Part shown: piece after piece, positions 17,935-26,562 of the stretch
Numbering within the stretch: the stretch's first letter is position 1
How the letters are laid out: the number at the start of each line of letters is the position of its first letter
NCBI RefSeq assembly: GCF_007990265.1
Contig: NZ_BJWH01000016.1
Location: forward strand, 1-64,000
Direction of reading: 5' to 3'
DNA: 64,000 nt
From: Cellulomonas terrae
GTDB taxonomy: Bacteria; Actinomycetota; Actinomycetes; Actinomycetales; Cellulomonadaceae
Position numbers and translations under genes: made by a program
Notes under the pieces: generated by a model
The model's input: the letters and a program-made list of their open reading frames with translations, nothing else
Database searches by the model: none
Told to the model about the DNA's origin: nothing

Positions 17935-18315
17935 TCATCCCTCCTGGCGCTCGCTGACCTGCTGACCCACGGCCAGGGCCATCGCCTCCAGGTCGCGCCG
18001 GGCGCGCCGGTGCGCCGCCGACGCGTGCGCGGTCGAGCGCACCCCGTGCGGCTCCTCGGTGGCCTCGGCGGTGAACAGCACGAGGGTCCGGTCGGCGCCC
18101 ATCGGGACCAGGTGGACGGCCACGCGGAAGTCCAGGTCCTCCCACCGCCCGTCGCCGCCCGCGGCCTCACCGGGGGTGACGGCGTCGAGGACGACGTCGG
18201 TGTGCTCGAAGCGCCACAGCCGGTCCTGACCGCCCGCGGCTCCGACCAGCGCCCGCCAGGCGTCGTCCCGCGGGACGGGCAGCTCGATGCTCGCGGACGT
18301 CTCTTTCGGGATCAT
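17935..18315 (-). CDS. SRPBCC (START-like) family protein
   Basis: This 126-aa protein looks like a ligand-binding SRPBCC domain. SASIELPVPRDDAWRALVG is the first strand and helix, DLDFRVAVHLVPMGADRTLVL the central strands, and a long Arg/Ala-rich C-terminal helix (HRRARRDLEAMALAV) closes the pocket. Function is unknown. Longer frames here overlap phoX and show no protein-like start. ATG at 18315 follows GGAGGCCGTCCG, a good ribosome site. It sits between two Pho-type genes but has no phosphate-related motif itself. Confidence 0.75.
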   Translation of the reverse strand: MIPKETSASIELPVPRDDAWRALVGAAGGQDRLWRFEHTDVVLDAVTPGEAAGGDGRWEDLDFRVAVHLVPMGADRTLVLFTAEATEEPHGVRSTAHASAAHRRARRDLEAMALAVGQQVSERQEG

Positions 18316-18417
18316 CGGACGGCCTCCGCGCCTCGGCACCAGTCCCGCCATCATCGGACGGGCGCGCGATGCTTCTCTACCGCGGTTCGCCCAACGGATG
18401 GTCAAGCGCGTGACAAA

Positions 18418-18445
18418 GGCCCCGACCGCGGACGGTCGGGGCCTC
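18418..18445 (-). terminator. Terminator of phoX
   Basis: AGGCCCCGACCG and CGGTCGGGGCCT form a perfect 12-bp stem with loop CGGA. It begins 13 bases after the phoX stop, and on the transcribed strand TTTGTC follows. Confidence 0.78.
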
Positions 18446-18457
18446 TGTGTCGACGCG

Positions 18458-20542
18458 TCAGGGCTTCCAGACCTGGACGACGCTCGGCCGCGGTCCGCCC
18501 CACCGGCCGCCGGAGAGGGTGCCCGGTGCCACGTAGTCCGGGAAGTACGAGTGCTGCTGCGCCCAGGTGCCGTCCTCACCGGGGTGCTGCACGGCCACGT
18601 AGACCATGCTCTCCTCGTCGCGCACCACCGGCCCGCACGTCTCGGCCTGCGCGGGGACGGACAGGAACTGCTGGACGCGACCGCGCTCGGGCCCCTCCAG
18701 CGGCACCTTGAACAGCCCGTCGCAGTAGCCGATGACGCCGGGCGCCCCGTCGGTCGCGAGCCACATGTTGCCCACCGAGTCGAACGTGACGTTGTCGGGG
18801 CAGGAGATGGGGGAGACCTTCTCCGGCGGGAACCCCGCGAAGTACGTCGAGGTGTTCGTGGCCGGGTCGCCGCAGACCAGGAGGATGCTCCAGCCGAACG
18901 TCGTGGCCGCGGCGTCGTCGCCTGCCTCGGTGATCTCGATGACGTGCCCGTCCCGGTTGCCGGAGCGGGGGTTCGGCTCGGTCGCGCCCTCCTTGCCGAC
19001 CTTGCCACGGTCGGTGTTGTTGGTGCACACGACGTACACGCGCCCGGACCGCGGGTGGGGCTCGACGTCCTCGCAGCGGTCCATCTTCGTGGCGCCGACG
19101 GCGTCCGCGGCGAGCCGGACGTTGACCACGAGCTGGTCCGCGGAGAACCCGGGCACCTGGCTGACCCCGTCGATCATGAGCGGCACCCACTGCCCGGTGC
19201 CGTCGAAGGCGCCGTCGGACGGGAGCGCACCCGTGCCGGTGATCTCCTCGACGGGCGAGTCCCCGGTGAACCGCGCGACGTAGAGGCTGCCGGCCGCCAG
19301 GAGCGTCTTGTTGTGCCGGCGGGCGCGCAGGCTCTTGCCCGGGCGGTAGGTGTCCGTCGAGACGAACTTGTACAGGTAGTCGAACCGCTCGTCGTCACCC
19401 ATGTACGCCACCGCGCGGCCGGTGCGGCCGATGACGACGTTGGCGCCCTCGTGCTTGAACCGGCCCAGCGCCGTGTGCTTCACGGGCGGGCTGTGCGGGT
19501 CGAGCGGGTCCACCTCGACGATCCAGCCGAAGCGGTTGGGCTCGTTCTCGTAGCCGGGGTTCCGCGCGTCGAACCGCGGGTCGACCGACTCCCAGCCGCG
19601 GGAGGTCGCCCGGTCCGCGAGGCCGTAGCGCAGGTCCGCGGCGCTGGTCCCGGCGGTCCGGAAGTAGCCGTTGAAGTTCTCCTCGCCCGAGAGCACCGTC
19701 CCCCAGGGGGTCGTGCCGCCCGCGCAATTGCCCAGGGTGCCGCGGACCGTCGTGCCCGTCGGGTCCTCCACCGTCGTCAGCAGCGCCGAGCCGGCGGCCG
19801 GCCCGCTGAACGTGAAGGGGGTGTTCCCCGTGATCCGCCGGTTGAGCGGAGCGCCCACCGCGTACGTCCACGGCTTGCCCCTGCGCGTCCGGTACAGCTG
19901 CACGACGGCCATGCCGTGCGCGGCGATCGCGACCCTGCGTTGCTCGTCGAGCTCCTCGGGCGTGGTGGCCGGCGGGAACATGATGCTCTCGTTCGTGTAC
20001 TCCTGGTTGGCGACGAGGAGGGCCCCCAGGCCGGCCGGTCCCTCGATGATGTCCAGGTAGTCGTTGTTGTAGCCGAACTGGCGCTCCTGCAGCGCCGCGG
20101 TCTGCCTGGTCGGGTCGAACACGTCGCGCTTCGAGAACAGCGGGTCGCCCCAGCGGATGATCGGCGCCCACCGGTAGCCGTCCGGCACGACGACGGCGTC
20201 CACGGACGCACCGACCGGAGCGATCGGCGTGAACGGCAGCCTGCCCTTGCCCGGCCGTCCGAGGGCCGCGGCGGGCTGCGCGTCGCCGATCGCCGCGCCG
20301 ACGACGATCGCGCCACCGGCGGCGACCGCGCCCCAGAGCACCGACCGCCGCGTCAGGCTCGCGCTCGCGATGTCCCGGAAGTACTCGTTGTCGCTGGTGT
20401 TCGGCACCGGGTGGAAGCACGCGTCCGCGCACTTCAGGTGGCAGGTCACCGGGGACCGCTTGCCTGCGGTGTGGCCGGCCATGGGCAGCAGGAGCCGCCG
20501 GGACACGCCGCGCACGGCGTCCCGGTCGTCGGTGGTCGTCAT
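18458..20542 (-). CDS. phoX: PhoX-family alkaline phosphatase, Tat-exported
   Basis: This exported protein of 694 aa is of the PhoX (DUF839) family, calcium- and iron-dependent phosphomonoesterases. A twin-arginine signal, LTRRSVLWGAVAAGGAIV, lies about 60 residues in, after a hydrophilic leader with CHLKCADACFHPVPNTS, as PhoX proteins usually have. Family features include GLGALLVANQEYTNE, FNGYFRT after LSGEENF, RFKHEGANVVIGR, GDDERFDYLYKF, and ARLAADAVGATKMDRCEDVEPHP-like segments near the C-terminus. ATG at 20542 (MTTTDDRD) was chosen over the upstream in-frame start. A PHO box in the correct orientation lies about 45 bases upstream and a strong terminator follows. It would release phosphate from phosphoesters under starvation. 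Confidence 0.93.
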   Translation of the reverse strand: MTTTDDRDAVRGVSRRLLLPMAGHTAGKRSPVTCHLKCADACFHPVPNTSDNEYFRDIASASLTRRSVLWGAVAAGGAIVVGAAIGDAQPAAALGRPGKGRLPFTPIAPVGASVDAVVVPDGYRWAPIIRWGDPLFSKRDVFDPTRQTAALQERQFGYNNDYLDIIEGPAGLGALLVANQEYTNESIMFPPATTPEELDEQRRVAIAAHGMAVVQLYRTRRGKPWTYAVGAPLNRRITGNTPFTFSGPAAGSALLTTVEDPTGTTVRGTLGNCAGGTTPWGTVLSGEENFNGYFRTAGTSAADLRYGLADRATSRGWESVDPRFDARNPGYENEPNRFGWIVEVDPLDPHSPPVKHTALGRFKHEGANVVIGRTGRAVAYMGDDERFDYLYKFVSTDTYRPGKSLRARRHNKTLLAAGSLYVARFTGDSPVEEITGTGALPSDGAFDGTGQWVPLMIDGVSQVPGFSADQLVVNVRLAADAVGATKMDRCEDVEPHPRSGRVYVVCTNNTDRGKVGKEGATEPNPRSGNRDGHVIEITEAGDDAAATTFGWSILLVCGDPATNTSTYFAGFPPEKVSPISCPDNVTFDSVGNMWLATDGAPGVIGYCDGLFKVPLEGPERGRVQQFLSVPAQAETCGPVVRDEESMVYVAVQHPGEDGTWAQQHSYFPDYVAPGTLSGGRWGGPRPSVVQVWKP

Positions 20543-20586
20543 GGTGACCACGGTGCCGGTCCCCGGATGCGGCCGGGCGGACACCG

Positions 20587-20604
20587 GGTGACGACCGCGT
20601 GAAC
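20587..20604 (-). promoter_or_regulatory. PHO box upstream of phoX
   Basis: Read on the minus strand, GTTCACG (20604-20598) and CGTCACC (20593-20587) are direct repeats spaced 11 bp, like PhoP-binding units. They lie 45-62 bases before the phoX start codon. Confidence 0.62.
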
Positions 20605-20639
20605 GCTGCCGACGAGCCGCCGCCGCGCTGCCACCCGAC

Positions 20640-20657
20640 GGTCACGGGCCGTTCACC
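20640..20657 (+). promoter_or_regulatory. Second PHO-box-like repeat, facing the small ORF at 20703
   Basis: GGTCACG (20640-20646) and GTTCACC (20651-20657), the latter a perfect consensus unit, are spaced 11 bp on the plus strand. The orientation points away from phoX, towards the 89-aa gene that follows. Confidence 0.55.
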
Positions 20658-20702
20658 CGGGCCCAGCACGATGGTCGGACCACCGTCGCGAAGGAGCCTG
20701 CT

Positions 20703-20972
20703 GTGCGAGTCGAACGTGGTCGGACGCACTGGTCGTCGACCGTGGTCACCGAACCCGTCTACGTCGTCGAGTTCTGGACCAGCGGGGGCGAGAGCGAGCA
20801 GTGGCGCGTGCTCGACGCCCAGGACGTCGACGACGTCATGGACTGGGCGCGCAGCCGGCAGATCGGTCGCGTCCTGTCCGTGAGCATCGAGCACCACGAC
20901 GAGTACGGGACGTCCGTGCTGCGCCTGCTGGGCGAGACCCGGGTCCCGCGTCGCGCGGTGCGCTCGGCCTGA
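20703..20972 (+). CDS. Small hypothetical protein
   Basis: This 89-aa protein matches no family I know. GTG at 20703 follows AAGGAG by six bases, so it is very probably translated. After a basic start (VRVERGRTHW), the core YVVEFWTSGGESEQWRVLDA and VDDVMDWARSRQIGRVLSV looks like a compact alpha/beta fold of alternating strand and helix. The tail is RVPRRAVRSA. It diverges from phoX, and a PHO-box-like repeat lies 46-63 bases upstream, so it may belong to the phosphate regulon. Confidence 0.7.
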   Translation: MRVERGRTHWSSTVVTEPVYVVEFWTSGGESEQWRVLDAQDVDDVMDWARSRQIGRVLSVSIEHHDEYGTSVLRLLGETRVPRRAVRSA

Positions 20973-21046
20973 GTTCCGGCGAGTCGGTGACTCGCGCGCC
21001 TGGTCACGGCACTATGGGCGGGACGGCCACGGCGAGGGGAACAGAG

Positions 21047-21502
21047 ATGGCGAACAGGGTTCGGTACGTCGGCACGCTCGTGGCGGTGGTCGGCGCGCTC
21101 TCGCTGGCCGGCTGCGCGTCGCCCACGGCGATCGAGGACTTCTCCGGTCTCCCGGTCGTCCCCGTCGCCGCCGAGGGCGAGGAGGCCGAGCCCGAGCTCG
21201 AGGAGGTGGAGGTCCCCGAGGGGGAGACCAGCGTCGTCTATCTCGACTACGGCGACCGGCTGGCCCTGGTGACGTGGGGGAGCTCGACGTGCCCCGTCGT
21301 CGGGACGGACATCGTCGTCGTCGAGGACGCGAACAGCGGGAACTCCGTGCGGATCGAGACCGAGCCGATCCCCGACGACGCGATCTGCACCGCCGACCTC
21401 GTCCCGCACACCACGATCTTCGGCACCCCCGAGAACACGACGACGACCAAGCCGCTGCTGGTCGAGGTCAACGGCGAGGAGATCGAGGTCCCCGTCAAGT
21501 AG
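21047..21502 (+). CDS. Hypothetical lipoprotein
   Basis: This 151-aa exported protein has a lipoprotein signal: basic MANRVRY, a hydrophobic stretch, and the lipobox LAGC with Cys at about residue 24. An acidic linker follows (EGEEAEPELEEVEVPEGE), then a compact domain with SSTCPVVGTDI and DAICTADLVPH, whose two cysteines could form a disulfide. It probably sits on the outer face of the membrane. Function is unknown. The ATG is preceded by GAGGGGAACAGAG. The frame extends further upstream but without a signal. Confidence 0.8.
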   Translation: MANRVRYVGTLVAVVGALSLAGCASPTAIEDFSGLPVVPVAAEGEEAEPELEEVEVPEGETSVVYLDYGDRLALVTWGSSTCPVVGTDIVVVEDANSGNSVRIETEPIPDDAICTADLVPHTTIFGTPENTTTTKPLLVEVNGEEIEVPVK

Positions 21503-21556
21503 CGGGCGGTCACAAGCCGATCCGCGCAATTCACCCACGCCGGGTTCGTCTGCTCC

Positions 21557-21562
21557 TACGCT
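21557..21562 (+). promoter_or_regulatory. -10 element of a likely leaderless transporter gene
   Basis: TACGCT (TAnnnT) ends six bases before the ATG at 21569, and there is no ribosome-binding sequence. This spacing puts the transcription start at or next to the start codon. Confidence 0.55.
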
Positions 21563-21568
21563 GCGAAG

Positions 21569-23158
21569 ATGACCACAGGTCCGGAGCCTGCCGCGCCGCT
21601 GGACCGGCGCCTGGCGATCCTGCTCGCGATGGCGATGTTCGTCCTGGTCGTCGACACGTCGTTCATGAACGTCTCGATCTCGGCCGTCGTCGCGGACCTC
21701 GACACCACCGTCAGCGGGGTGCAGTCGGCGATCGCGCTCGAGGCCCTCGTGTCGGCGGCGTTCATCCTCATCGGCAGCAAGATCGGGGACCTCGCCGGCC
21801 GCAAGCGCGCGTACGTGCTCGGTCTGCTCGCGTACGCCACCGGGGCCGTCGCGATGATGCTGGCGCAGAGCCTGACCGCCGTGATCATCTTCTGGGCGAT
21901 CATCGGCGGCCTGGGCGCGTCGCTCCTGCTCCCGTCGATGCAGTCGCTGATCCACGGCAACTTCAGCGGCGGCAACCAGGTGAAGGTCTACGCGCTGGTC
22001 GGCGCGTCCGCGTCGATCGCAGCCGCCGTGGGCCCGCTGCTCGGCGGATTCATCACGACCTACCTGTCGTGGCGCGTCGCGTTCGGGCTGGAGGCGCTGA
22101 TCATCGTCGTCGTGCTCAGCGGCATCAAGCTGGTCAAGGACGTCCAGTACACGGGTGACCGCTCGATCGACCTCGTCGGCGCGGGCCTGTCCGCCGTCGC
22201 CATGGGCGGCATCGTCCTCGGGATCCTGGTCTGGCAGGAGGGCGGCGAGGCGGTCGGTGCGCTCATCGCCCTCGGTGGCGTCGCGCTCGCGGTCCTGGTC
22301 TGGTGGCTGCTGCGGCGCAAGCGTCAGGGCAAGCCCGTGCTGCTCGATCCCGACCTGTTCCGGCTACCGCTGTTCCGCGTCGGGGTGTCCCAGCAGACGC
22401 TCCAGCAGATCACGCTCGGCGCCGCCATGATCACGCTGCCGATCTTCCTGCAGATGGTGCTCGAGTACGACGCGATGGCGGCCGGTCTGTCGCTCGCACC
22501 CCTGTCGCTCAGCATGTTCGCGATCGCGCTGCTCGCGGGGAAGCGCGCGGGACGCCGCCGGCCGGCCGACATCGTGCTGGTGGGCTTCGCGCTGGTCGTC
22601 GTCGGGGTCCTCGTCCTCATCCCCGTGGTGCCGCGGGCGACGTCCGGCTGGTACCTCGTGCTCCCGCTGCTCGTCGTGGGCTCCGGGCTCGGGATGCTCG
22701 TCTCGCAGCTCAACAACTACACGCTGTCGCCCATCACCGAGGAGCGCGTCAGCGAGGCGGCCGGCGTCAACTCGGCCGCCGGCTCGTTCGGGCTGTCGTT
22801 CGGGCTCGCGTTCGCCGGCGGCGTCATGCTCGCCGCCCTGTCCCTCGGCTTCACCGCGCAGGCCGACGCGAGCACGGTCCTCTCGCCCGAGGAGCAGACC
22901 CAGGTCGCGACCGCGCTCGAGGAGGACGCCGAGCTGATGAGCAACACCGCCCTGGAGGAGACGCTCGCCGGTCAGCCGGAGGACGTGCAGGACGAGATCC
23001 TGCGCATCAACACCGAGGTCCGGCCGCGTGCCCTGCAGATCGCGCTCCTCGTCCCGCTGCTCGCCGGCCTCGTCGGGGTCGCCAACGGCTTCCGTATGCG
23101 TCGCCTGCCCGACCCGCAGCCGAACGCTGCTGTCGAGGGGGCGTCGCTCGGCGGCTAG
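21569..23158 (+). CDS. MFS transporter, DHA2 (14-TM drug/H+ antiporter) family
   Basis: This 529-aa efflux protein has about fourteen hydrophobic segments. Residues 1-110 hold the DHA2 features: VVDTSFMNVSISAVVADL in helix 1, then IGSKIGDLAGRKRAYVLGL, the motif A loop. A soluble loop of about 90 residues near 420-495 (SPEEQTQVATALEEDAEL) precedes the last helix and is typical of EmrB/QacA relatives in actinobacteria. It probably exports a toxic organic compound in exchange for protons; the substrate is unknown. No regulator gene is adjacent. It appears to be transcribed leaderless from TACGCT. Confidence 0.93.
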   Translation: MTTGPEPAAPLDRRLAILLAMAMFVLVVDTSFMNVSISAVVADLDTTVSGVQSAIALEALVSAAFILIGSKIGDLAGRKRAYVLGLLAYATGAVAMMLAQSLTAVIIFWAIIGGLGASLLLPSMQSLIHGNFSGGNQVKVYALVGASASIAAAVGPLLGGFITTYLSWRVAFGLEALIIVVVLSGIKLVKDVQYTGDRSIDLVGAGLSAVAMGGIVLGILVWQEGGEAVGALIALGGVALAVLVWWLLRRKRQGKPVLLDPDLFRLPLFRVGVSQQTLQQITLGAAMITLPIFLQMVLEYDAMAAGLSLAPLSLSMFAIALLAGKRAGRRRPADIVLVGFALVVVGVLVLIPVVPRATSGWYLVLPLLVVGSGLGMLVSQLNNYTLSPITEERVSEAAGVNSAAGSFGLSFGLAFAGGVMLAALSLGFTAQADASTVLSPEEQTQVATALEEDAELMSNTALEETLAGQPEDVQDEILRINTEVRPRALQIALLVPLLAGLVGVANGFRMRRLPDPQPNAAVEGASLGG

Positions 23159-23175
23159 GGCCTGTCTCTCACATC

Positions 23176-24075
23176 ATGCTTTGGATCCTCGCAGTGTCGG
23201 CGGGGGAAGTCTTCGAGGATCTGCCCCAAGCTTACGTGGGGCAGATCCTCGCCGATGCGGTCGGCTCTGGAACGATGCGGAGCGTGCTGATGCTTCGTGG
23301 ACGTGCCACCAGGTGGCTCGCCGACGACTTCCCCGGATGGGTCGAGGTCGCTGTCACGGACGTCGACGGAGTGGTCCATCGGTTCACTGAGAAGGCAGCC
23401 GTCATCGACGCGGACGACCGCCTGCACGCCCGTGCGCAGTACCCCGTCGACATCGAGGTCGCGTGTCGTCCGCACACCCGGCACGTCCGCCGGGATGAGG
23501 CGATCAACGTCGTCGACCTGTCCCCTTGGGGGGGCGGCGAGGTCGGGTCGAGGTACGCCGTCACGCGAGACCTGCTGTCGTGGCGGGCACCTGGCGTGCA
23601 CTCGGACCTGTCCGTTCGTGCTCGGCAGGCGACCGCACTGGTGACGTTCCGTCGTTGGCGTGAGGAGGTCGGGCTGGACGCCGTCGACCTCGCATCGCTC
23701 GAGGACCACCTCTGGGAGTGGATGACCGTCGGCCCGGAGACGTTCAGAGCCTGGTACGAGTCGCATCCTCTCGCCGCCATGGGCGAAGGCGAGCAGCTGC
23801 CGCGCACCGTGCGCGACGCCGTCGCGGGGCGCGGCATCGGCCAGGACTCCATTCGGGATGCCGTGCATGCTCTCGTCGCGATCACGTACGGAGGACTGTT
23901 CGGCGGTATCGAGAGCGACTGGTCGCTGGGCGAGCTGGAGACGGTGGGCAGGTTCACCGCGCGCCACGGGGTGCCGCTAGCGTCCGCGGACGAGTTCGTC
24001 GACAGTCTGTGGATCGACGACGACTGGGGCCGGCCCGACGATGCCCTAGTTGCTCGGTGGCGTGAGTCCCGGTGA
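23176..24075 (+). CDS. Hypothetical protein of atypical composition
   Basis: This protein is 299 aa if it starts at ATG 23176, or 266 aa from ATG 23275, and matches no family I recognise. Segments such as WVEVAVTDVDGVVHRFTEK (strand-rich, about 55-75), ARQATALVTFRRWREEVGLD and DSIRDAVHALVAITYGGLFGG (helical) suggest a soluble alpha/beta protein. DSLWIDDDWGRPDDALVARW ends it. Third codon positions carry clearly more A/T than those of the neighbouring genes, a sign of recent acquisition. The first 25 codons run through a 15-bp perfect palindrome, which makes the start uncertain; neither ATG has a convincing ribosome site. Confidence 0.6.
   Translation: MLWILAVSAGEVFEDLPQAYVGQILADAVGSGTMRSVLMLRGRATRWLADDFPGWVEVAVTDVDGVVHRFTEKAAVIDADDRLHARAQYPVDIEVACRPHTRHVRRDEAINVVDLSPWGGGEVGSRYAVTRDLLSWRAPGVHSDLSVRARQATALVTFRRWREEVGLDAVDLASLEDHLWEWMTVGPETFRAWYESHPLAAMGEGEQLPRTVRDAVAGRGIGQDSIRDAVHALVAITYGGLFGGIESDWSLGELETVGRFTARHGVPLASADEFVDSLWIDDDWGRPDDALVARWRESR
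23214..23251. repeat. 15-bp perfect palindrome with 8-base loop
   Basis: CGAGGATCTGCCCCA (23214-23228) and TGGGGCAGATCCTCG (23237-23251) are perfect inverted copies around AGCTTACG. The GATCCTCG end occurs a third time at 23184-23191. It begins 56 bases after the transporter stop, so it may be a terminator for that gene or part of the acquired segment. No U-tract follows. Confidence 0.7.
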
Positions 24076-24082
24076 GCCTGCC

Positions 24083-25501
24083 CTAGGTCGCCTCGGTGAC
24101 CGCGACCGCCAGGCGCCCCACCGCTTCCTCCAGCCGGGCGTCGACCAGGTTCCCGTACCCGACGACGAGCGCGGGGGCCGACGCCGTGGTCGTGAGGCGG
24201 TACCGGCCCGACGGCATGACGCGGACGTCACGACGAGCGGCCAGCCGGGCCACGTGGTGCTCGTCGACGCCCGGCGGTAGCCCGAGCACCACGTGCAGGC
24301 CCGCCGCGAGTCCCGTCACCGGCAGGCCGGGCAGGTGCCGGTCGAGCGCAGCGAGCAGGGCCGTCCGGCGGCGCCGGTAGCGGGTGCGCGCCGACCGCAG
24401 GTGCCGGTCGTAGCCGCCGCCGGCGAGCAGCGCGGCGCAGGCGAGCTGGTGCAGCGACGGCGGGGCGCTGGTGTGCACGTCGAGGCCGGTGCGCGCGGCG
24501 GGCACGTCGTCGGGCGGGACGAGCCAGCCCACGCCGAACCCCGGCGCGAGTGTCTTGCTCAGCGAGCCCAGCAGCGCGACGCGGTCGGGGGCGAGCGCGC
24601 GCAGGGCCGCCACCGGGCGGCGGTCGTAGCGGAACTCGGCGTCGTAGTCGTCCTCGACGACCACCCCGTCGACGGCGCGGGCCCACCGCACGAGCGCCTC
24701 GCGTCGCGCGGGTGCGAGCGCCGCGCCGACGGGGAACTGGTGCGAGGGCGTGACCAGCGCGGCGCGCGCACCGGTCCGCGCGGCCGCTGCGACCAGCACG
24801 TCGACGTCCACGCCGTCCGCGTCGACCGGCACCGGCACGGGCTGCAAGCCCGCGGACGCGGCGACGTCGCGCAGCCGGGGCCAGCTCGGGTCCTCGACGA
24901 GCACGCTGGTGTGCCCCGTTGCGTGCAGAGACCGCGCCAGCCGCGTCATGCCGTCTGCGGCTCCGTGGGTCACGACGACCGCGTCGGCGTCGACGAGGAC
25001 GGCGCGCGTCACGGCCAACCGGTCGGCGAGCGCGTGGCGCAGCGCGGGCACGCCGCGGGGGTCCGGCGCGACGAGGTCACCGGGCGTCGCGGACTCGACG
25101 GCGGCGCGGACCGCCGCCACCCACGTCGTCCGCGGCAGGTGGCGCAGGTCCGGCACGCCCGGCCCGAGGTCGAACGCGGGCCGTGGCTGGACCGGGTGGT
25201 CGACGGCCCGGGGCGCGGCGACGGCGGGCCACGACGTCGAGGCGATGCGCGTACCCGCACCCGTGCGGGCGTCCAGCGCACCTTCGGCCACGAGCGCCCC
25301 GTACGCCTGCGTGACCACCCAGCGGGAGACGCCGAGGTCCCGCGCGAGCGCCCTGCTCGGTGGCACGGGGTCGCCGGGGCGGAGGCGGCCCTCGCGGACG
25401 GCGGCACGCAGGGCGCGTTCGAGCGCGACGTGCACCGGCTGGCCGCTCTCGAGCGTGACGAGCGCGTCGCCGACCCAGTGATTGGTCTGGTCATCTGTCA
25501 C
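24083..25501 (-). CDS. MocR/PdxR-type GntR regulator with aminotransferase-like domain
   Basis: This 472-aa regulator has an N-terminal winged helix (about 15-85; VPPSRALARDLGVSRWVVTQAYGALVAEG, shortened to PSRALARDLGVSRW). It is joined to a fold-type I aminotransferase-like domain (about 110-465). The PLP lysine is in GSLSKTLAPGFGVGWLV, and VVEDDYDAEFRYDRRP is the usual Asp-containing segment. MocR proteins sense PLP or amino compounds and control a divergent gene, here the aldo/keto reductase 71 bases away. The start is GTG without a good ribosome site, so the transcript may be nearly leaderless. Confidence 0.92.
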   Translation of the reverse strand: MTDDQTNHWVGDALVTLESGQPVHVALERALRAAVREGRLRPGDPVPPSRALARDLGVSRWVVTQAYGALVAEGALDARTGAGTRIASTSWPAVAAPRAVDHPVQPRPAFDLGPGVPDLRHLPRTTWVAAVRAAVESATPGDLVAPDPRGVPALRHALADRLAVTRAVLVDADAVVVTHGAADGMTRLARSLHATGHTSVLVEDPSWPRLRDVAASAGLQPVPVPVDADGVDVDVLVAAAARTGARAALVTPSHQFPVGAALAPARREALVRWARAVDGVVVEDDYDAEFRYDRRPVAALRALAPDRVALLGSLSKTLAPGFGVGWLVPPDDVPAARTGLDVHTSAPPSLHQLACAALLAGGGYDRHLRSARTRYRRRRTALLAALDRHLPGLPVTGLAAGLHVVLGLPPGVDEHHVARLAARRDVRVMPSGRYRLTTTASAPALVVGYGNLVDARLEEAVGRLAVAVTEAT

Positions 25502-25572
25502 AGGAATGGACCGTACTCCCGGTCCGCTGCGCGCCTAGCGTCGTCCTCGTCACCGAACGAAGGAGAACGACC

Positions 25573-26559
25573 ATGCAGCAGCGCACCATCGGCTCCGGCC
25601 CCACCTCCACCGACGTGAGCGTCTTGTGCCTGGGCACGATGCGCTTCGGGACGCACACGTCGCGTGAGGCGGCCTTCGAGATCCTCGACCGCTTCGTCGA
25701 CGCGGGCGGCACGTTCCTCGACACCGCGAACAACTACAACGCGTGGGACGCGGGCGGCCACGGGCACGAGAGCGAGGACGTGATCGGCGCCTGGCTCGCG
25801 TCGCGCGGGCTGCGCGATCGCGTCCGCATCGCGACGAAGTGCGGCGCCGGCAAGAAGGACCCGAACCTGCCGCTGTCGAACACCCCGCCCACGAACTTCC
25901 AGGGCCTGGGCGCGGAGACCGTCTACCGCGAGGCCGCCACGAGCCTGCGCCACCTGGGCGTCGACCGGCTCGACGTCCTCTACGGGCACGTGGACGACCG
26001 CGACACCGCCCTGGAGGAGACCGTCGGCGCGTTCGGCAAGCTCGTCGCCGACGGGGTGATCGGTGTGCCGGGCATCTCCAACGTCACGACGTGGCGTGTC
26101 GTGGAGGCACGCGAGACCGCGGCCCGCCTGGGCGTCGAGCCGTACGGCCTGGTCCAGCAGCAGGGCAGCTACGTCTACCCGAGCCCGACGCCGTTCCGGT
26201 CCAACTGGGTGTCCGGCGACCTGCTCGACTACGCCGCGTCCACCGGCGTCGACGGCCGCCCGCCGCTCGCCGTGACGGTGTACTCGCCCCTGCACCAGGG
26301 CGCGTTCACGCGGGCGGACAAGCCGCTGTTCGGCGGTGCGGACCACCCCAGCAGCCGGCGCCGGGTCGAGGTGCTGCACGAGGTCGGGCGCGAGATCGGT
26401 GCCACCGCGAACCAGGTCGCGCTCGCGTGGCTGCTCGGCGGGCCGACGCCGGTCATCCCGATCGTCGGGGCGCACACGGTCGCGCAGCTGGACGAGTCGC
26501 TGGGCGCGCTCGACCTGGTGCTCGACGACGAGCTGCGGACGCGGCTCGACGAGGCCTGA
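25573..26559 (+). CDS. Aldo/keto reductase
   Basis: This 328-aa NADPH-dependent oxidoreductase has a TIM barrel. The catalytic tetrad is visible: Asp and Tyr in FLDTANNYNAW, Lys in RIATKCGAG and His in VLYGHVDDRD. The C-terminal cofactor site is represented by GPTPVIPIVGAHTVAQLDESLG. The ATG follows AAGGAGAACGACC, a strong ribosome site. Since the divergent neighbour is a MocR/PdxR-type regulator, a pyridoxal reductase-like role is possible, as is general aldehyde detoxification. The sequence alone does not decide this. Confidence 0.92.
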   Translation: MQQRTIGSGPTSTDVSVLCLGTMRFGTHTSREAAFEILDRFVDAGGTFLDTANNYNAWDAGGHGHESEDVIGAWLASRGLRDRVRIATKCGAGKKDPNLPLSNTPPTNFQGLGAETVYREAATSLRHLGVDRLDVLYGHVDDRDTALEETVGAFGKLVADGVIGVPGISNVTTWRVVEARETAARLGVEPYGLVQQQGSYVYPSPTPFRSNWVSGDLLDYAASTGVDGRPPLAVTVYSPLHQGAFTRADKPLFGGADHPSSRRRVEVLHEVGREIGATANQVALAWLLGGPTPVIPIVGAHTVAQLDESLGALDLVLDDELRTRLDEA

Positions 26560-26562
26560 CGC

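Noticed and set aside
18316..19008. N-terminal extension of the SRPBCC gene over phoX
   Set aside because: It overlaps phoX on the same strand and is Arg/Ser-rich; the ATG at 18315 has a good ribosome site.
22303..23175. Upstream extension of the orphan gene frame through the DHA2 transporter gene
   Set aside because: This part is a shadow of the transporter; protein-like sequence begins only near 23176.
23214..23251. Integron attC site or insertion-sequence end
   Set aside because: No transposase, integrase or target duplication is visible, and the arms lack attC-type R boxes; kept only as an unexplained palindrome.
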